Origin: Lachnospiraceae bacterium
Lineage (GTDB): Bacteria; Bacillota; Clostridia; Lachnospirales; Lachnospiraceae
DNA length: 32,479 bases
Direction: 5' to 3'
Assembly: GCA_024697595.1 (NCBI GenBank)
Contig: JAILFK010000023.1
Coordinates: 1-32,479, forward strand
Shown here: one piece after another, positions 15,633 to 23,696 of the stretch
How the letters are laid out: every line of letters starts with the position of its first letter
Numbering within the stretch: position 1 is the stretch's first letter
Position numbers and translations under genes: made by a program
The notes under the pieces: generated by a model
The model's database searches: none
What the model was told of the DNA's origin: nothing
Seen by the model: the letters and a program-made list of their open reading frames with translations, nothing else

Positions 15633-15674
15633 AAAGACATATATTCTGATAGGGATATATGTCTTTCTTTTTTT
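15633..15674 (+). terminator. strong intrinsic terminator without an upstream gene
   Basis: AAAGACATATAT (15633-15644) pairs perfectly with ATATATGTCTTT (15655-15666), loop TCTGATAGGG, followed by CTTTTTTT. The nearest gene upstream, yajC, already has its own terminator 340 bp earlier, so this one probably ends the candidate small RNA. Confidence 0.8.
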
Positions 15675-15835
15675 AAAATTCATATTAATAATTCAAGTTA
15701 ATAAATAGTAGATGATATGCCTGAGCATTTAGTAGTTAAAAACATCAAATTCTGTAATATCTTATCATTAGAAACTCCATATGTTACAAAATAATACAAG
15801 AAAATAGATTATATTATTTAGAATTATATGATCTA

Positions 15836-15925
15836 GAATAGATAAGTTAATAGAAATTTCCAGGCTTAGGAATAGATAAGTTAATAGAATTTCCAGGTTT
15901 AGGAATAGATATGCTAATAGAAATT
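15836..15925 (+). repeat. 2.6-copy tandem repeat, 33-34 bp, upstream of a broken gene
   Basis: Unit 1 (15836-15869) and unit 2 (15870-15902) both begin GAATAGATAAGTTAATAGAA and continue TTTCCAGG-TTAG with two differences. A third partial copy (GAATAGATATGCTAATAGAA) starts at 15903 and runs into the ribosome site of the next gene at 15944. Recent duplication is likely given the high identity. Confidence 0.75.
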
Positions 15926-15943
15926 GAAGAGGGAGGAATATAT

Positions 15944-16598
15944 ATGAGTATGGAATTGATTTTATCTGACACATTATTAAATGAATTAAATATAAGAAAG
16001 AACCAATTAGAAAATATAATACAAGTAATTAAAAGACGCCAAAAAAATCAGCCTGAAGGGAAAGTAAGAGTGGTGAAAAAATCTGATTATTATCAATATT
16101 ATTATATTGATTCAAAAGGTGATAATGTCGAGAGGTATATTTCTGTTAAGGAAGAAAAATTTATAAGAAAACTAATTCAGAAGAAATATGACTGCGATAT
16201 TAGGCGTGAAAGTGAATATGAGTTAAAACTAATTGACAATATGCTAAAAAAATATAATCCATATAAGATTGATAATATATATAAAAAGTGTTCAAAGGGG
16301 CGACAAAAATTTATCGATCCAGTAGTATGTCCTGATGATATGTATATTAATAAATGGAAAAAGGATTTATCCGGATTTTGTTTGCTTGAATGTTAAAAGA
16401 AGAAAAGAGATTGTATGGGAACATTTTGGAATGGTAGATAATGAGGATTATGCAAATAGTATGGTTAATAAAATTAATATTTATATAAATAATGGTTATA
16501 GGTTTGGTGATAATTTTTTAATGACATTTGAAACAATGATATATCCAATAAATATGCAAGTAGTTAATAGCTTGATTGAAGAAGTTATCTTAGCATAA
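15944..16598 (+). pseudogene. nuclease-like (PD-(D/E)XK type) gene broken by internal deletion and frameshift
   Basis: Reading from ATG 15944 (after GGGAGGAA) gives a charged, helical N-terminal part, with K-S-D-Y-Y-Q-Y-Y-Y and Y-N-P-Y-K-I-D-N-I-Y, that runs to D-D-M-Y-I-N-K-W-K-K and stops at 16394. In the next frame, from about 16368 to 16598, comes Y-P-D-F-V-C-L-N-V-K-R-R-K-E...W-E-H-F-G-M, ending in a short helix. In intact Lachnospiraceae relatives, as recalled, these parts are joined by a segment with R-S-K-S-E and Y-E-Y-P-L that completes a restriction-nuclease-like core. That segment is missing and the frame shifts at about 16350-16367. The catalytic D (Y-P-D-F) and W-E-H survive but the upstream glutamate is lost, so the product is probably inactive. 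Function of the intact family is unknown to me. Confidence 0.62.
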
Positions 16599-16638
16599 GG
16601 ACATTTGACTTATTTCGGATTATACTGTAACATCAAAA

Positions 16639-16772
16639 TGTCAGATAATAAATGTGCAATGGTGTGATTGTCAGAAAATGAACGTTTATCAGACGATTTG
16701 TAGTTGTCAGAAAATAAACATTGGTCTGACAGTGCATAGTAAAAAATGGATCTTTATCAGAGGATGTATGGT
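16639..16772 (+). repeat. degenerate direct-repeat array, about 36 bp
   Basis: TGTCAG-initiated units begin at 16639, 16669 and 16705, and a fourth copy without TGTCAG lies around 16742. The shared pattern is TGTCAGAAAATRAAC then TTTATCAGA-GAT. The third copy also makes a 7-bp inverted repeat (TGTCAGA/TCTGACA, 16705-16731). Divergence between copies is high. The array fills the gap before the surface-protein gene. Confidence 0.5.
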
Positions 16773-16835
16773 TAAGAAAGATACATAGCAAAAACTTACA
16801 TTATTGAGAACTTACAAAAGGGAAGGAGCGAGTAT

Positions 16836-18893
16836 ATGAGAGGAATGAAAAGGAAAAGAGGTTTAATGGCCATATTTATGTCGCTGATTTTGATGGTGAC
16901 AGCAGTTGGTTTTATGGTAAATGGAATTACTGTTCAGGCAATGGATCCAAATGCAAAAGCCACATTTACTATTACAACTACTATTGCAGATGGTGTTACA
17001 GCACCACAACATTATAATATTGCTTGGACTTTGTATTTAGCTGCGACAAATACGCCGGCGGATAATACAAGTAATCCGGGAGAAACTTTACAGGGTTCAT
17101 TTAATGAAACAGTTAATGCGAGTGGAGTTATTAATTTTCAGAATATAACAGAGTCTCAAAGAGGAGATTATTATCTGAAGATAACTGGTACAGCAGCTGG
17201 ATTGACTATCAAGATGAATGGTTCCGATATCACAAGTGAAATAGAAGGTGCCGGCAAGGATGTTTCATTAACTGAGGGTGGAATCAACCTTAGATATGAG
17301 CAGGCACCACCGAACAATAATCCAGGACAAGATTCAGGACAAGATCAAGGTCCAGCTCAACAATATTCAAATGCTGCAAAAATTGAATATATAGCTCATC
17401 CGGGTGAGTGGTCAGTGAAACCGATGGTCAGAGAACAGTATAATGCAGAAGGTGATGTGGCTCAGGACGATCCAAACCACGTATCATATGAGAGGTATGC
17501 TTATACAGCAGGTGTTATGATTAATGGCGGTCAAAGAAATAATGTTTTGGATCGATATACTTATGATGCTGATATTAGTGGATTAAATAATCAAAAAATA
17601 GGATATAACAGAGAGAATAGCGACAACACGGTAGATATTACTTTCTTTACTTCATGGGGAAATATGTTTGAAGGAAATGTAACTATTAATGGTATAGTTT
17701 ATCCTGTAAATAATTATATAGATTTTTCTGATCGTAATTCTTATTTAAATCATGTAAGTGGGCAAGAAGTTAATTTTACAATAACAGATGTACCTGTATC
17801 TAATAATATTGATGCAGAAGGTGCAGAAATATACCAAATTGATATTCAAGTGAGACCAATTGAAGAAGAAGAGTGTGTTGTTGGTAATTTCTTGTGGTCA
17901 AATGATCCACGAATGGATCCTGAAGTTACTGGAGTTGAAGATGATATGTATATAGGGCATTCAGAACTTACATTATTGTCAGTTACCTATGATGATGGAA
18001 CGGGTGAGCAGACCAAGTCGATTGATGCGTTGAAAAATCCTGATGGAAGTTCGGTTTATCCTTATCTTCAGATAGATAGTGGAACTAATAATGAGACGGG
18101 TGCAGAATTTGGTTCCATGTTTATTCCTGAGGGTTCATGGGTTACTATGAAAATTGAGCCGGAGTATGGATATCAGGTTAAATCATTTAGTCTAAATGGA
18201 GATCAAGTTAATACTGGTGACGATATGTCAGTATTTAGTTTTCAAATTGGAAAAGGTAATTTCCATATTGGTGCAAAAGTTGAGCCGGTGGAGGATGAAA
18301 CTAGAGTTACAGCCACAGATTCAAATATTGAGGCTGCAACGGTTGAATTGGCAGATGGAACTTTAGATAGAGGCTCTGCAAGAATGTATTTAGAAAATGC
18401 TGAGGTTTCATCAGATAAGAAGAGCGATTTTGATGAATTTGCTACTTCTACAGGAACAGAGATTGATTCATATGTGGATATTCATATGGACCAGGTATTC
18501 TATAAAGGAACTGGAAATGATGATGATGTATGGAGCAATGAGATGAATGATTTGTCTCAGGCTGCAACCATTAAATTGAAACTTGATGGATATGATGGAG
18601 AGGATGTAGTATTGCTTCATAATATTCATAATGGTGATGATTATGAAGAAATTCCTCTGACATACAATGCGGTAGATGGAACATATGAAGGTGAAGTTAC
18701 AAGCTTTTCTAATTTTGCAATTGCCAAGAAAATGGCTGCTCCTGGAAATACAAGTTCCACATCAGTTGCAACAAAGACAACATCACCAAAGACATTTGAT
18801 CCTTTGAATTCAGTATTTTGGATGATTATGATGGGGTTAGGAGTAGTATTATTTATATATGGATGGTCAGAAATTAAATTGGAGAGAAAATGA
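16836..18893 (+). CDS. secreted, C-terminally anchored surface protein of unknown function
   Basis: The 685-residue protein begins with M-R-G-M-K-R-K-R-G, a hydrophobic core and a likely cleavage after V-Q-A (about residue 36), a clear signal peptide. A beta-rich N-terminal region (T-F-T-I-T-T-T-I-A-D-G) is followed by a P-N-N-N-P-G-Q-D linker near 165-180, then long extracellular domains rich in D, N, T and G; a stretch around 430-485 (G-S-M-F-I-P-E-G-S-W-V-T-M-K-I-E-P) resembles divergent InlB B-type repeats. The C-terminus has S-P-K-T-F-D-P, a hydrophobic helix and K-L-E-R-K, arranged like a sortase signal though L-P-x-T-G is absent. A good GGAAGGAG precedes the ATG. It may be an adhesin or cell-surface scaffold; no catalytic domain was seen. 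Confidence 0.8.
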   Translation: MRGMKRKRGLMAIFMSLILMVTAVGFMVNGITVQAMDPNAKATFTITTTIADGVTAPQHYNIAWTLYLAATNTPADNTSNPGETLQGSFNETVNASGVINFQNITESQRGDYYLKITGTAAGLTIKMNGSDITSEIEGAGKDVSLTEGGINLRYEQAPPNNNPGQDSGQDQGPAQQYSNAAKIEYIAHPGEWSVKPMVREQYNAEGDVAQDDPNHVSYERYAYTAGVMINGGQRNNVLDRYTYDADISGLNNQKIGYNRENSDNTVDITFFTSWGNMFEGNVTINGIVYPVNNYIDFSDRNSYLNHVSGQEVNFTITDVPVSNNIDAEGAEIYQIDIQVRPIEEEECVVGNFLWSNDPRMDPEVTGVEDDMYIGHSELTLLSVTYDDGTGEQTKSIDALKNPDGSSVYPYLQIDSGTNNETGAEFGSMFIPEGSWVTMKIEPEYGYQVKSFSLNGDQVNTGDDMSVFSFQIGKGNFHIGAKVEPVEDETRVTATDSNIEAATVELADGTLDRGSARMYLENAEVSSDKKSDFDEFATSTGTEIDSYVDIHMDQVFYKGTGNDDDVWSNEMNDLSQAATIKLKLDGYDGEDVVLLHNIHNGDDYEEIPLTYNAVDGTYEGEVTSFSNFAIAKKMAAPGNTSSTSVATKTTSPKTFDPLNSVFWMIMMGLGVVLFIYGWSEIKLERK

Positions 18894-18951
18894 TGAAAAT
18901 GTTTTTGACCTTATTTTAGTTATAAAATTAATAGTTATTTGTTGTATTTAT

Positions 18952-18993
18952 AAAAATGTAAATCCCAGAAATTATGGGATTTACATTTTTTTT
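18952..18993 (+). terminator. long intrinsic terminator after the surface-protein gene
   Basis: AAAAATGTAAATCCCA (18952-18967) pairs perfectly over 16 bp with TGGGATTTACATTTTT (18975-18990), loop GAAATTA, followed by further Ts. The flanking A and T tracts would let it act in either direction. Confidence 0.9.
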
Positions 18994-19021
18994 CGAAATA
19001 TATTATGCATAATGGTATAAT
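18993..19021 (+). promoter_or_regulatory. promoter for the zinc-ribbon/YARHG gene
   Basis: TCGAAA (18993-18998) and TATAAT (19016-19021) have a 17-bp spacer, and the -10 has a TGn extension (TGGTATAAT). It starts right after the preceding terminator, 58 bp before the gene. Confidence 0.6.
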
Positions 19022-19078
19022 GATAAATGATGATGAAAAAAAATATTTTATAAATAGGGCAGAGAAGGGAGAATGAAT

Positions 19079-20617
19079 ATGTTTTGTAATCAATGTGGAA
19101 CTAAATTGCCGGAGGGTTCGGCGTTTTGTCCTGAGTGTGGGGCCAAGCAGATACATTTGCAAAGTGAAAATGCAGAGACCAATAATGTGTCAGAAAAAGT
19201 GACAAACAATGAAGAAAAACATGCAACGAACAATGCGACAAGTAATGTAACAGGTAATGTACATAATAATGAAAATAAGTCTTCAGATTTTCTCAATTCT
19301 ATGATGGAGAAGTTGAAGAATAATAAAAAAATAGTGGGCATTGTGCTGGCTGTTATAGCTGTGCTTCTTGTTGCTATTATTATATTTGCTACAAGAAAAC
19401 CTACAGTTAATTTAAATGATTATGTCACTGTAAAAGTTGATGGTTGTGATCCAAATGGATCTGCTTCTATTGAGTTTGATAAAGAGAGATTTGGAACTGA
19501 TTATGGCGAGATATTAGAAGAAAATGCGGGGGCATCAGGTTATACAAGTAGTTATGCAAGTGAAGAAGAGAGAATTGAAGCGGCTTTGGAGGCTTTAGAT
19601 AATAAACCAGCATACAAAAGATTTGTCTCAGATTGTGTTGATGGTGATTTTGACAAAGATAGTAATTTGAAAAATGGTGATAAAATCACTTTTAAATGGG
19701 ATTGTGATGATGAGTTTGCTTTGAAGCGTTACGGAGTAAAGATAAAGTATTCTGATATTGAATATAAGGTTGAGGGCTTAGATAAGTACGTGACTTCTGA
19801 AGATGATTTATCAAAGGATACTTTGAAAGATCTACAGGATAAAGCAAGAAAAGATTATGAAGAAATGGAATCAGGAAGATTATCCACAGGAGGAAAAATT
19901 AATTCATTCCAATATATTGGAATGGGTACTGCAACAAAAAAATCCTACTCATATTCAGGTAATAGTATATTGTGTTTGGCTTTTAAGATAGAAATACAAA
20001 ATACTTACACAAATGGTGTGCAGACATATGATGAGCCTACAACTTTGTATTGGTATGAATGTTTTAGGGATGTGACAGTTAATACAAAGGGTGAAAATAC
20101 TTATGATTTAGATGCTATTGATAGTCCATATAATGTAGTTACAATTGATTCGGGCGTAAATCAAGGATTTTTCACTAATAAAAAATGGATGTACACTGGC
20201 TTTAGTTCAGCGAATGAATTAGTTGATTATTTTAAATCTCAATATCAATCTAATTACGATATTAATTTTGATTCAAAGACTATAGATATTAGTAAAGGTG
20301 TAGATGTAAATGGGTCTACAGCTAATCAAGCAGAGTTGAACGGTGATAATGGTATTATTTTTGCAAATAGTTCTGAGGAGATAATTGCTGCTGAAGAAAT
20401 TAAGGCTTTAACTGATGAGCAGTTGAGATTGGCAATTAATGAAATATATGCAAGACATGGATACATTTTCAATGATGAAGCATTACTAAATCATTACAAA
20501 CAATTTGACTGGTATAAACCTGAAATTGCCTCAGATGCATTTTCAATATCATTATTTAATGAAACAGAGAAAGCGAATGTTGAGGCAATGCAAGCGGAGA
20601 GAGATAGTAGACAATAA
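19079..20617 (+). CDS. zinc-ribbon membrane protein with C-terminal YARHG domain
   Basis: The protein (512 residues from ATG 19079) starts with a zinc ribbon M-F-C-N-Q-C-G-T-K-L-P-E-G-S-A-F-C-P-E-C-G (two CxxC pairs). A polar asparagine/threonine linker and one transmembrane helix follow (about 81-103, I-V-G-I-V-L-A-V-I-A-V-L-L-V-A-I). The rest, outside the membrane, is an acidic domain followed by a YARHG domain near the C-terminus (N-E-I-Y-A-R-H-G-Y-I-F, about 455-465). ATG 19079 is preferred over ATG 19073 because AGAAGGGA would be only 2 bp from the latter but 8 bp from the former. YARHG domains are extracellular modules of unknown role in Firmicutes. The gene seems to be a single unit with its own promoter. 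Confidence 0.85.
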   Translation: MFCNQCGTKLPEGSAFCPECGAKQIHLQSENAETNNVSEKVTNNEEKHATNNATSNVTGNVHNNENKSSDFLNSMMEKLKNNKKIVGIVLAVIAVLLVAIIIFATRKPTVNLNDYVTVKVDGCDPNGSASIEFDKERFGTDYGEILEENAGASGYTSSYASEEERIEAALEALDNKPAYKRFVSDCVDGDFDKDSNLKNGDKITFKWDCDDEFALKRYGVKIKYSDIEYKVEGLDKYVTSEDDLSKDTLKDLQDKARKDYEEMESGRLSTGGKINSFQYIGMGTATKKSYSYSGNSILCLAFKIEIQNTYTNGVQTYDEPTTLYWYECFRDVTVNTKGENTYDLDAIDSPYNVVTIDSGVNQGFFTNKKWMYTGFSSANELVDYFKSQYQSNYDINFDSKTIDISKGVDVNGSTANQAELNGDNGIIFANSSEEIIAAEEIKALTDEQLRLAINEIYARHGYIFNDEALLNHYKQFDWYKPEIASDAFSISLFNETEKANVEAMQAERDSRQ

Positions 20618-20627
20618 TTTGTGAAAA

Positions 20628-20655
20628 TTGACACTTGTTTAACAAGTCCTAATAT
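20628..20655 (+). promoter_or_regulatory. promoter with perfect palindrome in the spacer, upstream of DUF1846 gene
   Basis: TTGACA at 20628-20633 is a consensus -35. A -10 is less clear: TAATAT at 20650-20655 (16-bp spacer) is the best candidate. Between them ACTTGTTTAACAAGT (20633-20647) is a perfect 7-1-7 palindrome, positioned as an operator for a repressor. The DUF1846 gene starts 100 bp further on. Confidence 0.5.
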
Positions 20656-20677
20656 TGTATATTTTATTTTGTGTTTG

Positions 20678-20709
20678 ATAACCCCTTTCTATTTTTGGGA
20701 AGGGGTTAT
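20678..20709 (+). terminator. hairpin between YARHG and DUF1846 genes, terminator or attenuator
   Basis: ATAACCCCTT (20678-20687) pairs perfectly with AAGGGGTTAT (20700-20709) around a 12-nt loop. The following GGTCATTTTAATT has only a short T run, so termination may be partial. Its position downstream of the 20628 promoter means it could attenuate the DUF1846 gene as well as end the preceding one. Confidence 0.55.
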
Positions 20710-20754
20710 GGTCATTTTAATTATTATAGACGGAAATGAAAGAGGGTATAAGAG

Positions 20755-22215
20755 ATGAAAATCGGATTTGACAATGACAAATATTTACAGATGCAATCTC
20801 AACATATCAAAGAGCGAATTGATCACTTTGGCGATAAGTTGTATCTAGAATTTGGAGGTAAACTTTATGACGATTATCATGCGTCTAGAGTGTTACCAGG
20901 TTTTCATCCTGATTCAAAACTTCAGATGTTGATGCAGTTGCAAGACCAAGTTGAAATCATCGTAGCGATTTCTGCTGGCGCTATTGCTTCTAATAAGATG
21001 CGAGGTGATTTAGGAATCACTTATGATGATGACGCGCTTCGTCTTATTGATATATTCAAAAATTTAGGATTTTATGTAGGTGGTGTTGCTATTACTCAGT
21101 ATACTGGAGAAGCTGCAGCAGATGCCTTTAGAGAGAGATTAGATAGTCTTGGAATCCCATCATATATTTTATATAGAATCGAGGGATACCCAAGTAATAT
21201 TGAGCATATAGTTAGTGATGAGGGATTTGGTAAAAATGATTATATCAAGACAACTAGACCTCTTGTTGTAGTTACTGCACCAGGACCTGGAAGCGGTAAG
21301 ATGGCTACATGTTTATCGCAGCTTTACAAGGAGCATAAGCGCGGAGTGAGAGCAGGATACGCCAAGTTTGAGACATTCCCTGTTTGGAATTTGCCACTTA
21401 AGCATCCTGTAAATATTGCCTACGAGGCAGCGACAGCTGATTTAAATGATGTAAATATGATTGATCCATTCCATCTTGAAGCGTATGGAGAGACTACAAT
21501 TAATTACAATAGAGATGTGGAAATATATCCTGTTTTAAAGGCTATATTTGAAAAAATTTATGGTACTTGCGAGTATATGTCACCAACTGATATGGGCGTA
21601 AATATGGTTGGTAATTGTATCTGCGATGATGATATATGTCGCGAGGCAGGAAAAGCAGAGATTATTAGACGTTACTATACAGAACTTTGTAATATAAAAA
21701 AGGGTACAGGTACTAGAGATGCTTTATTTAAGATTCAGCTTCTAATGAAACAGGTTGGTATTTCCCCAGCAGATAGAGCTGTGGCCAATTTGGCAGTATC
21801 TGTTTCCGAGGAGACTGGTCATCCTGCAGTGGCAATTGAACTTGAGGATGGCACCTTGGTTGATGGTAAGACTTCTGATTTATTAGGACCATCAGCTGCA
21901 GTTCTTCTAAACGCGTTAAAAGAGTTGGCAGGAATTGCTCATGATACACTTCTTATTTCACCGGAGGCTTTGAGACCAATAAGTGAGTTGAAGCAGAATT
22001 ACTTAGGGGCTCAAAATCCTAGACTTCACAGTGATGAAGTTCTAACGGTGTTATCAATTGGAGCGAGCACAGATCCAAATGCAAAAGCAGCATTGGAACA
22101 ACTTCCTAAACTTAAAGGTTTAGATGTTCATTCATCTGTGATGTTAAGTCCAGTGGATGAGAAGATTTTTAAGAAATTAGGAATGAATGTAACCTGCGAA
22201 CCTAAAAAATCATAA
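20755..22215 (+). CDS. DUF1846 domain protein with P-loop-like motif
   Basis: The 486-residue protein matches DUF1846 (about 490-500 residues), a family widespread in Firmicutes and Actinobacteria with structures but no settled function. It begins M-K-I-G-F-D-N-D-K-Y-L and has I-S-A-G-A-I-A-S-N-K-M-R-G-D-L-G-I-T-Y near 75-95. The glycine-rich T-A-P-G-P-G-S-G-K-M-A-T (P176-K182 at its centre) looks like a phosphate-binding loop, and a cysteine-bearing G-N-C-I-C-D-D-D-I-C lies near 285. No signal peptide or membrane helix is visible. AGAGGGTATAAGAG precedes the ATG. The purine permease begins 30 bp after its stop and probably shares the transcript; nucleotide-related work is a guess from that. 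Confidence 0.88.
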   Translation: MKIGFDNDKYLQMQSQHIKERIDHFGDKLYLEFGGKLYDDYHASRVLPGFHPDSKLQMLMQLQDQVEIIVAISAGAIASNKMRGDLGITYDDDALRLIDIFKNLGFYVGGVAITQYTGEAAADAFRERLDSLGIPSYILYRIEGYPSNIEHIVSDEGFGKNDYIKTTRPLVVVTAPGPGSGKMATCLSQLYKEHKRGVRAGYAKFETFPVWNLPLKHPVNIAYEAATADLNDVNMIDPFHLEAYGETTINYNRDVEIYPVLKAIFEKIYGTCEYMSPTDMGVNMVGNCICDDDICREAGKAEIIRRYYTELCNIKKGTGTRDALFKIQLLMKQVGISPADRAVANLAVSVSEETGHPAVAIELEDGTLVDGKTSDLLGPSAAVLLNALKELAGIAHDTLLISPEALRPISELKQNYLGAQNPRLHSDEVLTVLSIGASTDPNAKAALEQLPKLKGLDVHSSVMLSPVDEKIFKKLGMNVTCEPKKS

Positions 22216-22245
22216 TATTTTACATACATGATAAAAGGAGGAAAC

Positions 22246-23610
22246 ATGTTAGAAAAAGTATTTAAACTTAAAGAAAACAACACGACCGTAAAAACGGAAG
22301 TCATTGGTGGTTTAACTACATTTATGACAATGGCTTATATCCTTGCGGTAAATCCATCAATCCTATCTGCTTCAGGTATGGATTCACAGGCAATTGTTAT
22401 TGCCACAGCATTGGCAGCATTTGTCGGTACAGTTTGTATGGCACTTCTTGCCAATTACCCATTTGCACTTGCACCAGGTCTTGGACTTAATGCATATTTT
22501 GCATACACAGTATGTGGATCTATGGGTTATCCATGGCAGTTTGCTTTACTTGCAGTATTTGTAGAAGGTATTATCTTTATCGTATTATCTTTGACAAATG
22601 TTAGAGAGGCTATCTTTAATGCAATCCCAACTCAGTTGAAGAAGGGTGTATCAGTAGGTATTGGTCTCTTTGTGGCATTTATCGGACTTCAGAACAGTCA
22701 CTTGGTAGTAGCAAGTGATTCTACAAAGGTTACAGTAATTAACTTTACAGAGAATTTCCATTCAGAGGGAATTACAGCAATCCTTTGTGTAGTAGGATTG
22801 ATTATAATTGCAGTTTTACATATTAAGAAGGTAAAGGGAAGCTTCCTTATCGGAATTATTGCTGCATGGGTACTTGGAATTGTTTGCCAGTTATGTGGAC
22901 TTTATATTCCAGATCCAGATGCTGGATTCTATTCCTTGATTCCATCACAGATTGCAAGTTTAGACTTTAAATCATTTGGTTCTATCTTTGGACAGTGCTT
23001 CAGCCAGAAGGCTGTTTCGTCTGTTAATCCACTTGATTTTGCAGTAATTATCTTTGCGTTCTTATTTGTGGATATGTTTGATACAATCGGAACACTTATC
23101 GGTGTTGCAACCAAGGCTGATATGCTTGATAAGGATGGTAAGCTTCCAAGAATTAAGCCAGCACTTTTGGCAGATGCTATTGGTACATCAGTAGGAGCTG
23201 TATTTGGTACATCTACAACAACTACTTTTGTTGAGTCTTCAGCAGGTGTATCAGAAGGAGCTAGAACTGGTCTTGCTTCAATCGTTACAGGTTTGTTGTT
23301 CTTATTGGCTGTAATTTTTGCACCATTATTTACAACAATTCCATCATACGCTACAGCATCAGCACTTATCTTTGTTGGATTTATGATGGTTTCTGCAGTG
23401 GTAGATATTGATTTCAAGGATCCATCTGAGTCAATTCCAGCATATCTCTGTATGATTGCTATGCCACTTATGTATAGTATTTCAGAAGGTATTGCAGTTG
23501 GTGTTATCTCATATGTAGTTATCAACTTATTCACAGGTAAGGCTAAGAAGGTTCATCCACTTATGTATATACTTACTGTATTATTTGTATTGAAGTACAT
23601 CTTTTTATAA
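22246..23610 (+). CDS. NCS2 family purine (guanine/hypoxanthine) permease
   Basis: The 454-residue polytopic membrane protein belongs to the AzgA/PbuG branch of NCS2 transporters, which import hypoxanthine, guanine or adenine with protons. Family features are T-E-V-I-G-G-L-T-T-F-M-T-M-A-Y-I-L-A-V-N-P near the start, the A-L-A-P-G-L-G-L-N-A-Y-F-A-Y loop, F-V-D-M-F-D-T-I-G-T-L-I-G-V near 280, and G-T-S-T-T-T-T-F-V-E-S-S near 330. ATG 22246 is chosen because the strong AAAGGAGG lies 5 bp before it; the earlier ATG at 22228 would include that site in the coding region. It follows the DUF1846 gene closely and ends in a terminator at 23638. No purine riboswitch was seen upstream. Confidence 0.92.
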   Translation: MLEKVFKLKENNTTVKTEVIGGLTTFMTMAYILAVNPSILSASGMDSQAIVIATALAAFVGTVCMALLANYPFALAPGLGLNAYFAYTVCGSMGYPWQFALLAVFVEGIIFIVLSLTNVREAIFNAIPTQLKKGVSVGIGLFVAFIGLQNSHLVVASDSTKVTVINFTENFHSEGITAILCVVGLIIIAVLHIKKVKGSFLIGIIAAWVLGIVCQLCGLYIPDPDAGFYSLIPSQIASLDFKSFGSIFGQCFSQKAVSSVNPLDFAVIIFAFLFVDMFDTIGTLIGVATKADMLDKDGKLPRIKPALLADAIGTSVGAVFGTSTTTTFVESSAGVSEGARTGLASIVTGLLFLLAVIFAPLFTTIPSYATASALIFVGFMMVSAVVDIDFKDPSESIPAYLCMIAMPLMYSISEGIAVGVISYVVINLFTGKAKKVHPLMYILTVLFVLKYIFL

Positions 23611-23637
23611 GATATAATTTAATAGGAAATTTATTAG

Positions 23638-23669
23638 ACCCCTTTGGAGTTATTTCCAAGGGGGTTTTA
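23638..23669 (+). terminator. intrinsic terminator after the purine permease
   Basis: ACCCCTTTGGA (23638-23648) pairs with TCCAAGGGGGT (23655-23665) with one G-U, loop GTTATT, followed by TTTAATTT. It separates the permease from the next unit, whose start is only 32 bp beyond the stem. Confidence 0.8.
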
Positions 23670-23696
23670 ATTTAAAAATATATTTTGGAGATAGTT

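Larger units (their letters stand above)
15377..15674 (+). ncRNA. candidate structured small RNA with three repeated hairpins
   Basis: A promoter (15345-15373), three 37-nt hairpins (15377-15413, 15461-15497, 15544-15580) and a strong terminator (15633-15674) lie in order, outlining a transcript of about 295 nt with no convincing coding potential. All hairpins start TGCAGTT and end ACTGCA. Stem position 8 is G-C, then T-G, then C-G in the three copies, so pairing is kept while bases change, which argues for a structure-based role. Loops of copies 2 and 3 are purine-rich and nearly the same. No known RNA family was recognised. A dispersed repeat that happens to sit between a promoter and terminator remains possible. 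The predicted start would clip the first bases of hairpin 1. Confidence 0.45.

Noticed and set aside
16639-16772. Possible CRISPR array of ~36-bp units
   Set aside because: The units are contiguous with no unique spacers, and they are too diverged.
22216-22245. Purine riboswitch before the NCS2 permease
   Set aside because: The gap from the DUF1846 stop to the permease start is only 30 bp, too short for a riboswitch, and consists of little more than the ribosome site.
22929-23534. 201-residue minus-strand reading frame
   Set aside because: It lies wholly inside the purine permease gene in an opposite frame, has no ribosome site and a low-complexity I/S/A-rich sequence typical of antisense shadows.
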